DNA of 64,000 nucleotides from Mugil cephalus (taxonomy: Eukaryota; Chordata; Actinopteri; Mugiliformes; Mugilidae). The position numbers and the translations under genes were made by a program. Shown one piece after another: positions 13,131 to 23,800 of the stretch (positions are counted from its first letter, which is position 1; each line of letters opens with the position of its first letter). Location: positions 10,608,357 to 10,672,356 of the forward strand of contig NC_061789.1 of assembly GCF_022458985.1 (NCBI RefSeq), written 5' to 3'. Under the pieces are notes generated by a model. That model worked only from the letters and a program-made list of their open reading frames with translations, was not told the origin of the DNA and ran no database searches.

Positions 13131-13320
13131 ACTAAATAAAAAAATATTACGCGTGTTAATCTTAATTAAACGGTTTGCCAAGAGCCGGTCGCCATCGTCC
13201 TTGCTGCGCTCAGCTCTACCTACGGACTGGTGCTGCCGCCTCTGACATAAGCAGCATCGCACCACCGGGAGAAGCGCGAGACGCTACGGAAAAGGACGAG
13301 GAGTGACGATGTGAGCGCGA
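13131..13320 (-). promoter_or_regulatory. Probable rab11fip4 5'UTR and promoter-proximal region
   Basis: This short CpG-containing stretch lies upstream of the rab11fip4 start codon. On the minus strand a donor-like 'gtagag' occurs near 13219 and an acceptor 'atttag' ends near 13132, so the first exon may be untranslated and spliced to the ATG exon. No TATA box stands out. The frame upstream has no ATG continuous with the EF-hand frame, which supports the start at 13111. The transcription start itself cannot be placed from sequence alone. Confidence 0.4.
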
Positions 13321-13751
13321 GGAATTTGCGTCACGGGCCAGCTGCTAAATAGGGTCGTACCGATCAAGAATCGATTACTGGTTCATTTCTAGAGGCCTTA
13401 AAAGGAGTATTTACACAGATTTTGGTTACTGTTCTAGCAGATCATAAAGCAACTAAAATTAACATTGGCTTATTCCCGACACACTGTAACGACCATACTT
13501 AATATTGCAAGCTAAATAATCCTATTTTTAGGCACAAAAGTTGTGAAAACAGATAAAAAAACAAAATTAAAAAAAAGACTAATCCATTTTTTGGAAGGAG
13601 GAGCAATCTGAAATAAGATACTGTAGTAAATGGGAATTACTGAAATTCATAATGGTGAAATACTTAAGGAAATACTGTGCAGATCAGGCAAAATTAAGAC
13701 GAGCAGAAGAAGATAATATACAACCCTCGCCCAAAATACATACTCTTTCAG

Positions 13752-13925
13752 TAAGTTTACATGCACAAAAAAAATGATTGCCTTAATCTGACTTTAAATT
13801 CACAATTTAAGCGAATGTAAACACATTACTAATACCACGGTTCTCCTTATCAGATTAAGATACCTGCCCACTTTCAGAAAGTTGAATTTCGAACATAGCT
13901 CGATTAAGCTGTGCATGCAAACGCA
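13752..13925. repeat. Dispersed repeat with inverted 'cttaatctga' cores
   Basis: Contains 'tttacatgcac', 'ccttaatctga', 'gcgaatgtaaacac', 'tcagattaagat' and 'tgcatgcaaacgc'. The facing 'taatctga/tcagatta' pairs and repeated 'atgtaaac' words resemble a palindromic non-autonomous DNA element common in fish. Boundaries are approximate and the family is not named. Confidence 0.45.
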
Positions 13926-14342
13926 CTGAGTAAGCGAAATGGAAATTCTTGCAGTAAATCAAAAATAAACTTGGCAGTATGAGATAAAGGAAGTGACACA
14001 AGTGAGGAAAAGAATGAGAAAATAAAAGAAAATAAGCATCTTTACTACATTGTTTACTACCAAGCATCAGTATCTATTTTTAATGGCCATATACGGCTTT
14101 TGTGTCTCTAAAAGGCTGGTTTTTGTTCCATCTCGTTCCCACCTCTGTCATCTATCTATCTGTGGCATAAATCTGTGCATGGCAATCGTTAAAGTCGGTC
14201 AAGGACGGACTAACCCTCCGGTCCATAGACAACCTGTTCTACCTACTGATCCCCTTACATCTGTCTGCAAACTCACAGCACAGATGTAAACTCACTGCCA
14301 CATCTGTATGGGCTCTTTATGACCACAGCGCTATACTCCGGC

Positions 14343-14687
14343 CTATTGTGTATGTAAAAACAGTCTGGTGTCACATTCTTCATGGTCACATGTCAGATCT
14401 TCAACAGCACTTAGAGTTACACAATAACGTCCATGTGCTATGTACAAACTCAGGTTTTTGGCCCAGCATCTTGCCGTGCAACACAGACCACAACAGGACA
14501 ATAACCTCTTTATTTGTTCCTCCTGACAGACACTTTTTCCACTGTAGGCCGCGTACTGATGTGGATGTTCTTCAGCTGTCAACAGGCGAGAGACAGGGTA
14601 CATCCAGGACAGGTCTTTTTTTTCCCCTGACTCATGCTCATTTATTAATATCCACCTTTCCTGACTCTGTGCCTTATAACAAAGCAT
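14343..14687 (-). pseudogene. Possible relic of a transposable-element gene
   Basis: An open minus-strand frame of 114 codons ends in LTCDHEECDTRLFLH. This resembles the '(N/D)xEEADTRxxLH' signature I recall from large uncharacterised transposon-borne proteins in fish and invertebrates. The rest of the frame is not recognisable, and the plus strand is also open over much of the same interval, which weakens the case. It is most likely a decayed fragment, not a working gene. Confidence 0.25.
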
Positions 14688-14783
14688 TTTTTCTGTATTG
14701 TTGTATATAATGTAAACATAATTTAACTGTGCAAAATGTGATGTACTGGGATAATAAAATATATTTTAAATAGATTTCAGTGT

Positions 14784-14789
14784 TTTATT
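14784..14789 (-). terminator. coil polyadenylation signal
   Basis: AATAAA on the minus strand, about 155 nt beyond the coil stop codon. This implies a short 3'UTR. Confidence 0.6.
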
Positions 14790-14943
14790 AGCAAAAAAGT
14801 TATTACAAGACTGATCGCAGTCCCACATCTGTACAGAACATAAAACCAACACATTAAAAATTCCCATCCAATCTAAAAGTAAAAATTTATCATTCTATGT
14901 AGAAACTCTTGTCCAAAGTCCAAATTCACATTTTTGGTCGTAT

Positions 14944-17900
14944 TTAAATAATCAATCTTGGTTCCAGCAGAGACTCCCATCGTTCTGTCACCTGTGGAAG
15001 TAAAGCGCACATATTACTTCAGTTATTACTCCGTCAAGATTAAAACCAGATCTGTACGCACAGGAAACGGTCCCATATAATGGCACCCAAATGACGACAA
15101 GCAGTGCTTTCTGCATATGCAGTGGTTTATGTTAATCCCGGACCTTCTCCGGTTGGAACAAGGGACTGAAAAGAGGTGTGATTTGTGTATTTAATGCCCC
15201 TTTTATTATTTCAAATGATCAAAACTTCTCTCGGTTCCTTGTTTATTTGGTGTGAAAAATGGGTCACTGACACTGAGGCACCCACAGATGATTATCACCC
15301 AGCCCTGAATCATTGTTTTGATTTTCTGCTACATTCTGTTTACTTGTTCACCAGAATATTCATCCCGCTGCCTCCTAGTGCATCTTTAAAAGAATGCATA
15401 TTTAATCTCACAGAAATTAGACCGTTCCTTATTTTGCCATGGAATCCCTTGTAACCTCCATCTGGGACACCACGGATTATCCAGCTCTAAGAGTTCCCAT
15501 TTTATCAAATAATAGTTTCACACTTAGGCTTACCCAAGATCCTCTGGACACAGTGTACTCCACGCTCTCTGAGCCGTCTGGGTTCTGATAGACTAAGTCA
15601 AACTTGCCAGGTTCTACAGGAGCTGGAAGAGAAGAGACGATTTAGGAATAATCAGAAAAGTATGCAAATTAAGCGCATTTTTATTAAACATAAGCTTTGT
15701 CTTGACATTAAAGAAAGTTTCCAGTTCTTTTTTAGCAGGTTATAACCACTGAAAACTGAACTAGTCTAACAAAAAGGTAATTTATTTTTATACTGAATAA
15801 AGAAAAACAGTAATTTGCATATAGACATATTGAGAACTCTTAATTTAAATTCTTACCTTGACAGGCATTAAGAAGTTCAATCTCAATCTGTTTGGTGGTT
15901 GGGTCAAAGCTCATCATCTTTCCCTCCTAAAACATATAAAACCGTGTTTGGTCAGAAGGAGTAAAAGCTCATTTAAGTTACCATGGTAACCTACACGCAT
16001 AACCCCAAACGCTATCACGTTGCGTCTTTGTCTTAGTCGGGTTAATTCTTGTTTCTACTTCCTGCTTCACTTTCAACAACGATGGCCAAAACTTTTAAAA
16101 TTTCTCCGAAGACGAGTCAAACAAATGTTTGTATCTCCAAAGCACCTTAACCTTTCCTCTGTGTGCTCCATCCGTATTGATCCAAAACAATCAACACAAA
16201 ATGTTGTCGCTACGGTGTCAAATTGATGCAGTAGCCTAACTTGCTTAAGTTTATCTAGCAGAAGAAAAACAATATTTGATGCTATTGAAAAAAAAAAGTA
16301 CAGTAGGAGAAATTGTTGCCCTCACCTTATATTCAGACACCTCTGGGGTGTAGTTCTCAGTCAGCTCCAGCAGCTGTACGCAAAGGAATGGAGTTAAGAA
16401 ACAAAGGTTAGATTTGGCAAAAAGTAGTTTCTAAAGGACGTTAAAGTTCACCAGTGATAAATACATCACAAACTGAAAACTCTGTGGTGTCATTTTCTGA
16501 TTCTGTGGTAAATATTTCCATATAATTTTGCGTGTAGTGAACACTAGCGTGTGCTTACCTTGAACGCAATCTTCTGCCCCACCTGTGGAGGGGCAGCTAA
16601 GAGGGGCATGGAGCTGTAGTCCGGTTTTGGAGCGCTTTCAGGTTTATTCTGTACAGAGAAACAACGCAGGATTATATGGATGTCACGTCATATAAGGAAT
16701 TTCTTAGTTTCTTAGTTGCACAGCTTACCAGATAAGCAAAAACAATGTGTTTTGGTTATGTAGCTGATAGCTTGTTACCCTACTATCCAATCAGGGAGTA
16801 GAAATCATAATAAGAATCATTAAAGTTTTTGATTTCTCTGCGGCCTTTTTTTTGTACAACAATCTTGAAACGCAGACTAGTAGTAGCACTAGTTCAATTA
16901 CAAGGCGGGGGTTTGGGGTGAACAGGGCATTAAAATTTTTTCAATGAAATCAACCTTAAACACACAGTTATAGCAGTGATCCCCAAACGGGAGCCCCTAG
17001 TGGTCAGTGGTGTAATTGCAAGAGATCCAAGAAAAGAAAATATTGTTTAAAAAAAGATCAAATGACATTTATAGAAATAGAATTATTTTATAAAATGAGA
17101 TTGATACCTCTATCTACATAAAATAAGGGGTAACAGGATAATTTTCTCTCTGTTTCAAGAGTAAGTTATTGTATTTTATTAAGAGATCTAGTTCCCTGTT
17201 GCATTGCAACTTAACATGACCTGCATCCATGTATTTCAGCGGACAAACACCTTAATGATGCTCTTATTGTGAATCAAGGTGGGAAACTCCTTAACTTGCA
17301 TGTTTCTGTTGGCACTTGAAATTAAGCCAGTGTTAACGGCAGTGTATTGAAGTCATTTAAATATGTCGTCACATGTGTAAATGGTGAAAACCAGTGCAGA
17401 CACACCTGGAAGATCGCTGACTTGTTGGTCAGCGTATCTGTGTGGTAGGACGACTCCCTGGTTCCATTATAGCAGGGCTCAAAGCCGCCACCGTTCCCTC
17501 TGACTCTCCCTCTGCCTGCACCCCTGCCCCTCTCTCCAGGAGGGCCACCGCCACCTCCACCAGCACCGCCCCACCTGGGGTTTCCTCTTCCGCGGCCACG
17601 CCAAGGGAACTGACCTCCCAGGACGGGCTGCGCCAGCGGCCGCTTGATGACGAGCTGGATCTCCTCTTCGCTGTCTGAGTCGTCGGACTCGGCCTCTTTG
17701 TCCCGGGGAGGCGGGACGGCGCTGCCAGCCGGTTTCTGAGCACAGTTCGTGGGCTGCAACGAGACCGAAGGTGCTTCAGGAGCGTTGAGAGGTTTATTTT
17801 TTGGCGGCTGGATTTTCACACTGGTGGCCTCATTGGAGGACGAGGAGTCGGAAGATGACGACGAAGGAGGGTTTGGTTTTTTCAGAGCCGGTTTGGCGTT

Positions 17901-19247
17901 TAAGGCGGCCTTGGGAGCGGTCGGCGTGGATGGGAGTTTTTTGGCTGCAGGTTTTTTGGGAGCTTTATCTTCCTCACTGCTGCTGCTGGAGTCTGAGGAG
18001 GAGGCTTTCGGTGCTTTTGCTTGTGCCACTTGGGGATTCTTGCTGCTTTTAACTGAAGCCTTTTGGGGTTTTTTGGGAGAAGGAGCTGGATCTGGAGTGG
18101 CAGCAGGAGACTTTTCCTCCGCATCCTTCTTCTTCTTTTTCTTCTTCTTCTTCTCTGCGTGCTTCACTCGTGACTTGCCTCCGTCGTGGCACGGCACCCG
18201 CTCGGCACCCTCCGCCGGGCTCTCCTCGCTTCTTTTCTTCTTCTTTTTCTTCCGTTCCACGCTCACTTCGCGTTCATCGGGCCCATCTTCCTCCGCGACT
18301 CTGTGTCTTTTTCTACAGTTTTTGGTCCGTGCACTCAGGCGGCTGTCGTGTCCGTTCACCTGAGCTACACAATCGACCTTCACCCTGGGAAAAAGAAACG
18401 CATCACACTATGAGCTGAGCCAGAAAGTACCGTCCACTTGTAATTAACCTTTTCCCCAATGATCTCTGATTGGTTGTAGGATGATTAAATTGCTTGCTTT
18501 TATCACCTAACACCTAAAAATCAAGGCTGTTTATTTGTGATCAGATCACCCAGGAGGATGAATGTAAATACCAGGACTGAACAGACCCATGTTTTCAGAT
18601 CCTGTAAGATTAATTTGACTTTGGAGGAACAACAACTCTAACAGATCTTGGCTGAATTGGACTTTAACGATGCACAAGGGAAATTGCTTGGTCACAGTAG
18701 CTTAGTTGCGCATGAAAGAAACATTCTAAAGATGAAATAAAATAACATTAAAAAGAAATAAAATATAAGCAATAGCTAGTAAAATAAAATAGAAAAAAAA
18801 GGCGTCTGCAATATAAATAAATATTCGTTCTTGAAATGTTTTGGCCTTAAAAGCACATAGCGTTGTGTTCCCAGTCTTTGCTTCACAAAAGTTGCCATGT
18901 CTACGTATTTTATTTGTTTGTTTATTTTTGAAAACCAGCTCTGCCAGCTGACACCATCCTGACTTTTACTTATTAAAACTACCCGAGCGGTCGCACCTGA
19001 TGCTGTCGTTGTCCCGCACCACGTAGATGCTCTCCGTGTGCGGCAGGTAGCAGTCCTCCAGGAACAGGCTGAGGATGCTCCCGCGGCTGAACTCAAACTT
19101 CTCCCTGATGATGCTCTCCAGGTCCGCGACCACGCGACACTTGTTCAGGTCCACGAGCAGCCAGCACATGCGGCAGTCGACGACAGCCGGCGGCGGGTAG
19201 TCAAAGTGGAGGCGCAGGCGAATGAAGTTGGAGCTGTGCGCAGCCAT
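14944..19247 (-). CDS. coil: Coilin, Cajal-body scaffold protein
   Basis: Coilin organises Cajal bodies and binds snRNP components. Coding exons: 19247-18997, 18384-17406, 16648-16559, 16373-16326, 15926-15857, 15622-15534, 14991-14944. They total 1575 nt, giving 524 aa and a TAA stop. The N-terminal self-association domain (residues 1-84) has family motifs [26 protein letters not shown] and VVRDNDSIR. The single large exon encodes a low-complexity basic/serine-rich middle with Lys tracts (nuclear localisation), serine/acidic clusters and an RG box around residues 346-381 ([11 protein letters not shown]). The last five exons make the Tudor-like C-terminal domain ([33 protein letters not shown] at the end). 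An in-frame ATG 54 nt upstream (19301) exists, but MAAHSS fits the family start. The order is conserved: it is divergent from scpep1, as in mammals. Confidence 0.95.
16054..16191 (+). repeat. Dispersed repeat, copy 1 (inverted partner at 46506-46643)
   Basis: The 138-bp interval matches the reverse complement of an equally long interval in csnk1d intron 2. Shared words include 'ctacttc[c/t]tgcttcactt', 'aagacgagtc' and 'ttgatccaaaacaat'. Intronic in coil. Family unknown to me. Confidence 0.7.
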
Positions 19248-19452
19248 GACGGCTACGAAACGCAGAACACGCCGCTCGAGTTTCCCCCGGCAGGAAAACA
19301 CTTCCGCTTGAGATTTTCAAAATAAGAGAAATGAGTCTCGTATCGAATCTCCGTGATCACGTGACAGATGACGTTTGAGACTGTAGGTTTATGTTCATTT
19401 TGAAATAATTCGTATTTTATATAAAAAAAGTATGAATAGAAGTTTTGTAACG

Positions 19453-19515
<63 letters not shown>

Positions 19516-19516
19516 G
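19453..19516. repeat. (TTA)n microsatellite
   Basis: About 21 trinucleotide units with one imperfect unit near 19495, between coil and scpep1. Confidence 0.97.
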
Positions 19517-19534
19517 CAGTTATAACTGTGACTA

Positions 19535-19673
<139 letters not shown>

Positions 19674-20796
19674 ACTATAATCGCACCTTGTTTGTCTGTT
19701 CATATCACTGTATATGTCCATTAGTCACATCTCCCAAGACATCCATGTTGAAATACCTGTGATCTTGCAATAAATAGAAAGAGAGCAACATATTTTACTA
19801 GTAAATTGACACAACGTTCGAGTAACAGTGTGGAAAACGATTCTCAGAATGAAGACTCAGTTAAGACTGACTGACTGTTTGTCTTGTTGGAACTGGAAAC
19901 AACCCGATGTGTGTGAATCACTGGGAATACATGACCACGAACATGACCACTTGATGTCACTGGTAGCGTCTGTCTTTAAGGGTTTGAATCTTTTTCTGTG
20001 CAATCAGGAAGAAGGCCCCAAAACCTTCACAAGACTCCATTCGCTCATCTCTACAAATTAACATTGTCACTATTTAGAGAAGCTTGGGAGATTGAGGTGG
20101 CAGCAGCATTTGCTGTTTCTACCACCAGAGATTGGAGGTTCGGCTCTTTTGGCTCGACTCCCTCAAAGGAGTCACTCCGAGCCTTCTATTTTAGCCCATT
20201 TTAGCAATTTTGAATGGTTTGTGTTGGTAAGCAGTGTTTCACTGTTCTAATAAAAGCTTTGGTTTGAATTTCACTCATTTAACAGTCAATGCAATCACGC
20301 AGCTCCCAATTTGAATCCATATTTCAACATGCGGCTGTATATTAAACATTCATTTATTTAACCTCAAACTTAGGTCCATTAAAATCAGCAATATTTTTTT
20401 CCCCAAAATCTTTTAAACAATTCAGTTTTATAATAGAGTATTTATAAAGTATATACCAATGAATAGAGGTCAAATATATTTTATAAGCTTTTATTTTGTA
20501 TGTACGTATTTTCTAAGGAAGTGTCGAATACACGTGGTTAGGGCACGTTAGTGTCGTTCATCCACAACACTGCCCCCTTTTGGCTCGGAGGTAGATCAGG
20601 GAAGATGACACATGCAAACAGCAAAGAAACTTAATCTTTTAAATATCACTGAAAAAAAAGTCATCACAACTAAAACATGTTCACGTTTAATAACTATTCT
20701 GCTTCTCCGCTATTATTTATGTACTATATTTTGCTTCCCGATGAAAAAAAAAAAAAAAACAAGAAGACAACAAGTAGTCAGCTGATCCCGGGTGTG

Positions 20797-20806
20797 GTCA
20801 TGTGAT
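20797..20806. promoter_or_regulatory. M-box / CLEAR-like E-box at the scpep1 promoter
   Basis: GTCATGTGAT differs from the CLEAR consensus GTCACGTGAC at two positions and contains the MITF/TFE M-box core TCATGTGA. It lies about 73 bp upstream of the ATG, where promoter sites of lysosomal genes are expected. Motif evidence only. Confidence 0.4.
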
Positions 20807-20878
20807 TTCTTGTCTGAAATACAGTGGATGAACTGAGCTCACTCTCGGCAGAGCAAAGTTGACTGCGGCGCCTCAACA

Positions 20879-23800
20879 ATGGGACGTTTTCAAACAGCCT
20901 CCGCTTTGTTGTTTCTCATCGCCACCGTCCTCAACACAGGTATGATTCAGAGTCAATATCAACCGCGGATATTACACCTTAAATGTAATGTTTTCTTGGG
21001 TTCTTATTACCTCACGCTTTGCCACAGTTCACCGCAAATCGAAAGTAACTTAGTTCATGCTGATCGTGATGCGTTCACTGTTCTTGACGCCGACTAAATC
21101 TGGATTCTGTGCAGGGCTCTCCACCCCCCTGGCGAGCAAAGAGGTCTGGGACTATGTGCAAGTGAGAGACGGGGCCCATATGTTTTGGTGGCTTTACTAT
21201 GCTGACAGTCCGTCTGCAAAGTATCAGGATCTGCCTCTGGTGATGTGGCTGCAGGTAGGATTCAGTCAATTCCTGCTGAGGTTGGCACTAAACACACCTT
21301 CATGATGTTTTTTTTTTTTTCTTTTTTTTTCAACTTTAGATTGAGGAAAAAGTCAAGCCTTAAAAACTGAAGGCATGGGCTTTGGAACATGCCCATGTTT
21401 TTGCCTCTGCTGCATCAATTTTGATGAATAATCTTTCACTAATCTCCATTTTTTTTATTTTAAAAGCTGTTTTGTATTAATTAGAAGTTGGCCTCATTTC
21501 AAACAAAGCTCTGAGTGGACTTCAACACTCACCAACTACTCCAAACAGCTTCCCCACTTCTAAATGACTGATGCGGTGTAGGTTTCTGTCTATGAAACAT
21601 ATATTCTTTGGATACTAACTGCATTTCATGGCCTTGTACTCGAACATGTGCAATGACGATACAGCTGAATCTCAACTAAATCTAATATGGGTGGCGCACA
21701 CTTGAAACTCACATGACTAGAGCGTGTTCATGACTCACGGCTCACCTGAGCTGAGGACGGCAGAAGCCTCCACGCAAGCTCTTCAAATCAAAACCCGGTG
21801 GTCCATTTACACAGCTGCAAAATAACCAGCCAGTTACAACGCGGTCTTATCGTTTCTCATCAAGATGCAGTTTCACTTCCATTCACTACCTATTAAACTT
21901 GAGAAAAGACTACATTAATCTGAACAACTTCCTCTAATTGCAAGCTAGTGTTGTGCAAGTTTTAAATGTGAATTTGAAGCATGCACCAACAAAACACGTT
22001 CCAGATAAAAACCCGAACACACCGCCAGTCATTTAAGAAAAAGAAGAACTGAAGAGGCCACTTCAAGACAAGTCCAGTTGGCTTAGATTAATATGACTTA
22101 TAGTTCTTATAGGAACAAAATCATGTTTAGTGTAATCGCTAATCTGCAAAAAATCCTAAACCCACAAAGTATCTTTTAGTTCATCTAAAATTTCAAAGTC
22201 AGCAAATTTGGAAATGCTTGTGAGTGTTTCTGTTTTCCTCAAACCTTAACCCCCGAATGAGTAACAACACTGTGGCTTCTATTCATAATTGCGGCAGAGG
22301 AACTAACCAACCTCCTGCTAATGATTTAAAAAATTAAACCATCCATCTAGATCAAACATTAACTATGATTATCCTGTAATTTATCTTAAACACATTTAGC
22401 AGCCTTGCAGAATCATCTCGGAAAATATGGCAATAAAAATCACATCTGAGTCACATTTGAACGTGACAAAGAGGTTTGTCCCTGTGCCTTTAGGGTGGAC
22501 CGGGAGGATCTGGAAGTGGGTTTGGCAACTTTGAGGAGATCGGACCCTTGGACAGGGACCTTAATCCCAGAAAGACGAGCTGGGTAAGATGGTTTTAAAG
22601 AAGGTGACATTAAAGTCTGTATAAGTCTGAAATAAAGGACAGCGTTCTGAGTTCTACATGTGTGTGTGTTTATGAATTGAATTTTTTAGGTCCAGGCTGC
22701 AAGTGTGTTGTTTGTAGACAACCCCGTGGGGACCGGCTTCAGCTACACCGACAGACCAGAATCGTACGCTACCAACGTGGCCACTGTGGCCTCAGACATG
22801 CTCGTGCTGCTCAAGCACTTCTTTACACAGAAGACTGAGTTCCAGGTATGCCAGTACAATAATATTAAAAAAGCAAACAAACAAAAAAAACTCTAAAAAT
22901 ATGAGCAACCAACCACAGTTTTGCTAAAGTGGCGTATACAGCTCATGCTCCAGTGGTAAATTTAAACTGCTTCCTTCACTCTTTGCAGAGTATCCCCTTC
23001 TACATCTTCTCTGAGTCATATGGAGGGAAGATGGCTGCTGCTATTTCGTTGGAACTCACCAAGGTGAGCTTATTGCTTCTTCTTGTTTTTAGCATCAGAT
23101 GACGTGGGAAAGTCCCAATGTGAAAGAACTGTCATACGCTGGAATAAGGAAGTGATTCACATATGACCAAAAGAACAGTCGTACAGCTAGCAAAAGCTTT
23201 TTTTTTCCCTCTGTGAAATTGGCTGTAATACATTTGTCAATTAATGTAAAGCACAGATCTAAACTTTAGCACCTCCATCAGCACAACTACAATAACATGT
23301 TGCTATTTTGTTTTCTTAGGCCATTACCCAGGGAAGTGTGAAATGCAATTTCCGTGGCGTGGCACTTGGGGATTCATGGATTTCCCCGCTAGGTTGGTAT
23401 CATCCAGTCTTAAAATCTCTAGTCCAACTTTAGTTCTTTTCCTTAATAAAAAAACGACCCAACCTTAGTGCTGCACATCTGGCTTATGGACCACAGACTT
23501 CCCCTTAGACCACAGGTGTCAAACATATGGACCCACTAACGGGTCTAATCTGGCCCGCAACATGAATTTGCAAAGTGACAAAATTACATCGCAGACCTTG
23601 AGATCAAATTAGTCTGAATGTGACCCTCGAACGAAAATGACTAAAATTAGACCATACTAGAGTTCAGTATCTTGAATTCCTTTGGTAGAGATGACCTAGT
23701 CAGTGTTCAACTTCTGCTTCATCCACAGACTCTGTCATGACATGGGGACCTTACCTCTACACTACTGTAAGTAATATAAAACCTACATGGGACAAATGTT

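Larger units (their letters stand above)
13312..14783. other. Intergenic region between rab11fip4 and coil
   Basis: About 1.5 kb separating the rab11fip4 promoter side from the coil 3' end. It holds a dispersed repeat at about 13752-13925 and, at 14343-14710, overlapping open frames on both strands. The minus-strand frame has a short transposon-like motif (see separate entries). I see no host gene in it. Confidence 0.6.

Noticed and set aside
13032-13265. Possible N-terminal extension of rab11fip4 upstream of 13111
   Set aside because: The frame would begin at a GTG, not an ATG, and an in-frame TAG lies upstream. A splice acceptor at about 13132 explains the break better.
14348-14710. 120-codon plus-strand frame between rab11fip4 and coil
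   Set aside because: It overlaps a minus-strand frame that has a better (still weak) motif; no splice or family support.
17749-18363. A 204-codon plus-strand open frame
   Set aside because: It is the exact antisense of the Lys/Ser/Glu-rich coilin exon; Phe/Leu/Ser runs mirror the coding strand, and coilin is supported by splice phase and family motifs.
19248-19301. Upstream in-frame ATG of coil giving 18 extra residues
   Set aside because: The family starts immediately before the [11 protein letters not shown] motif, and the upstream peptide has no counterpart in coilins I know.
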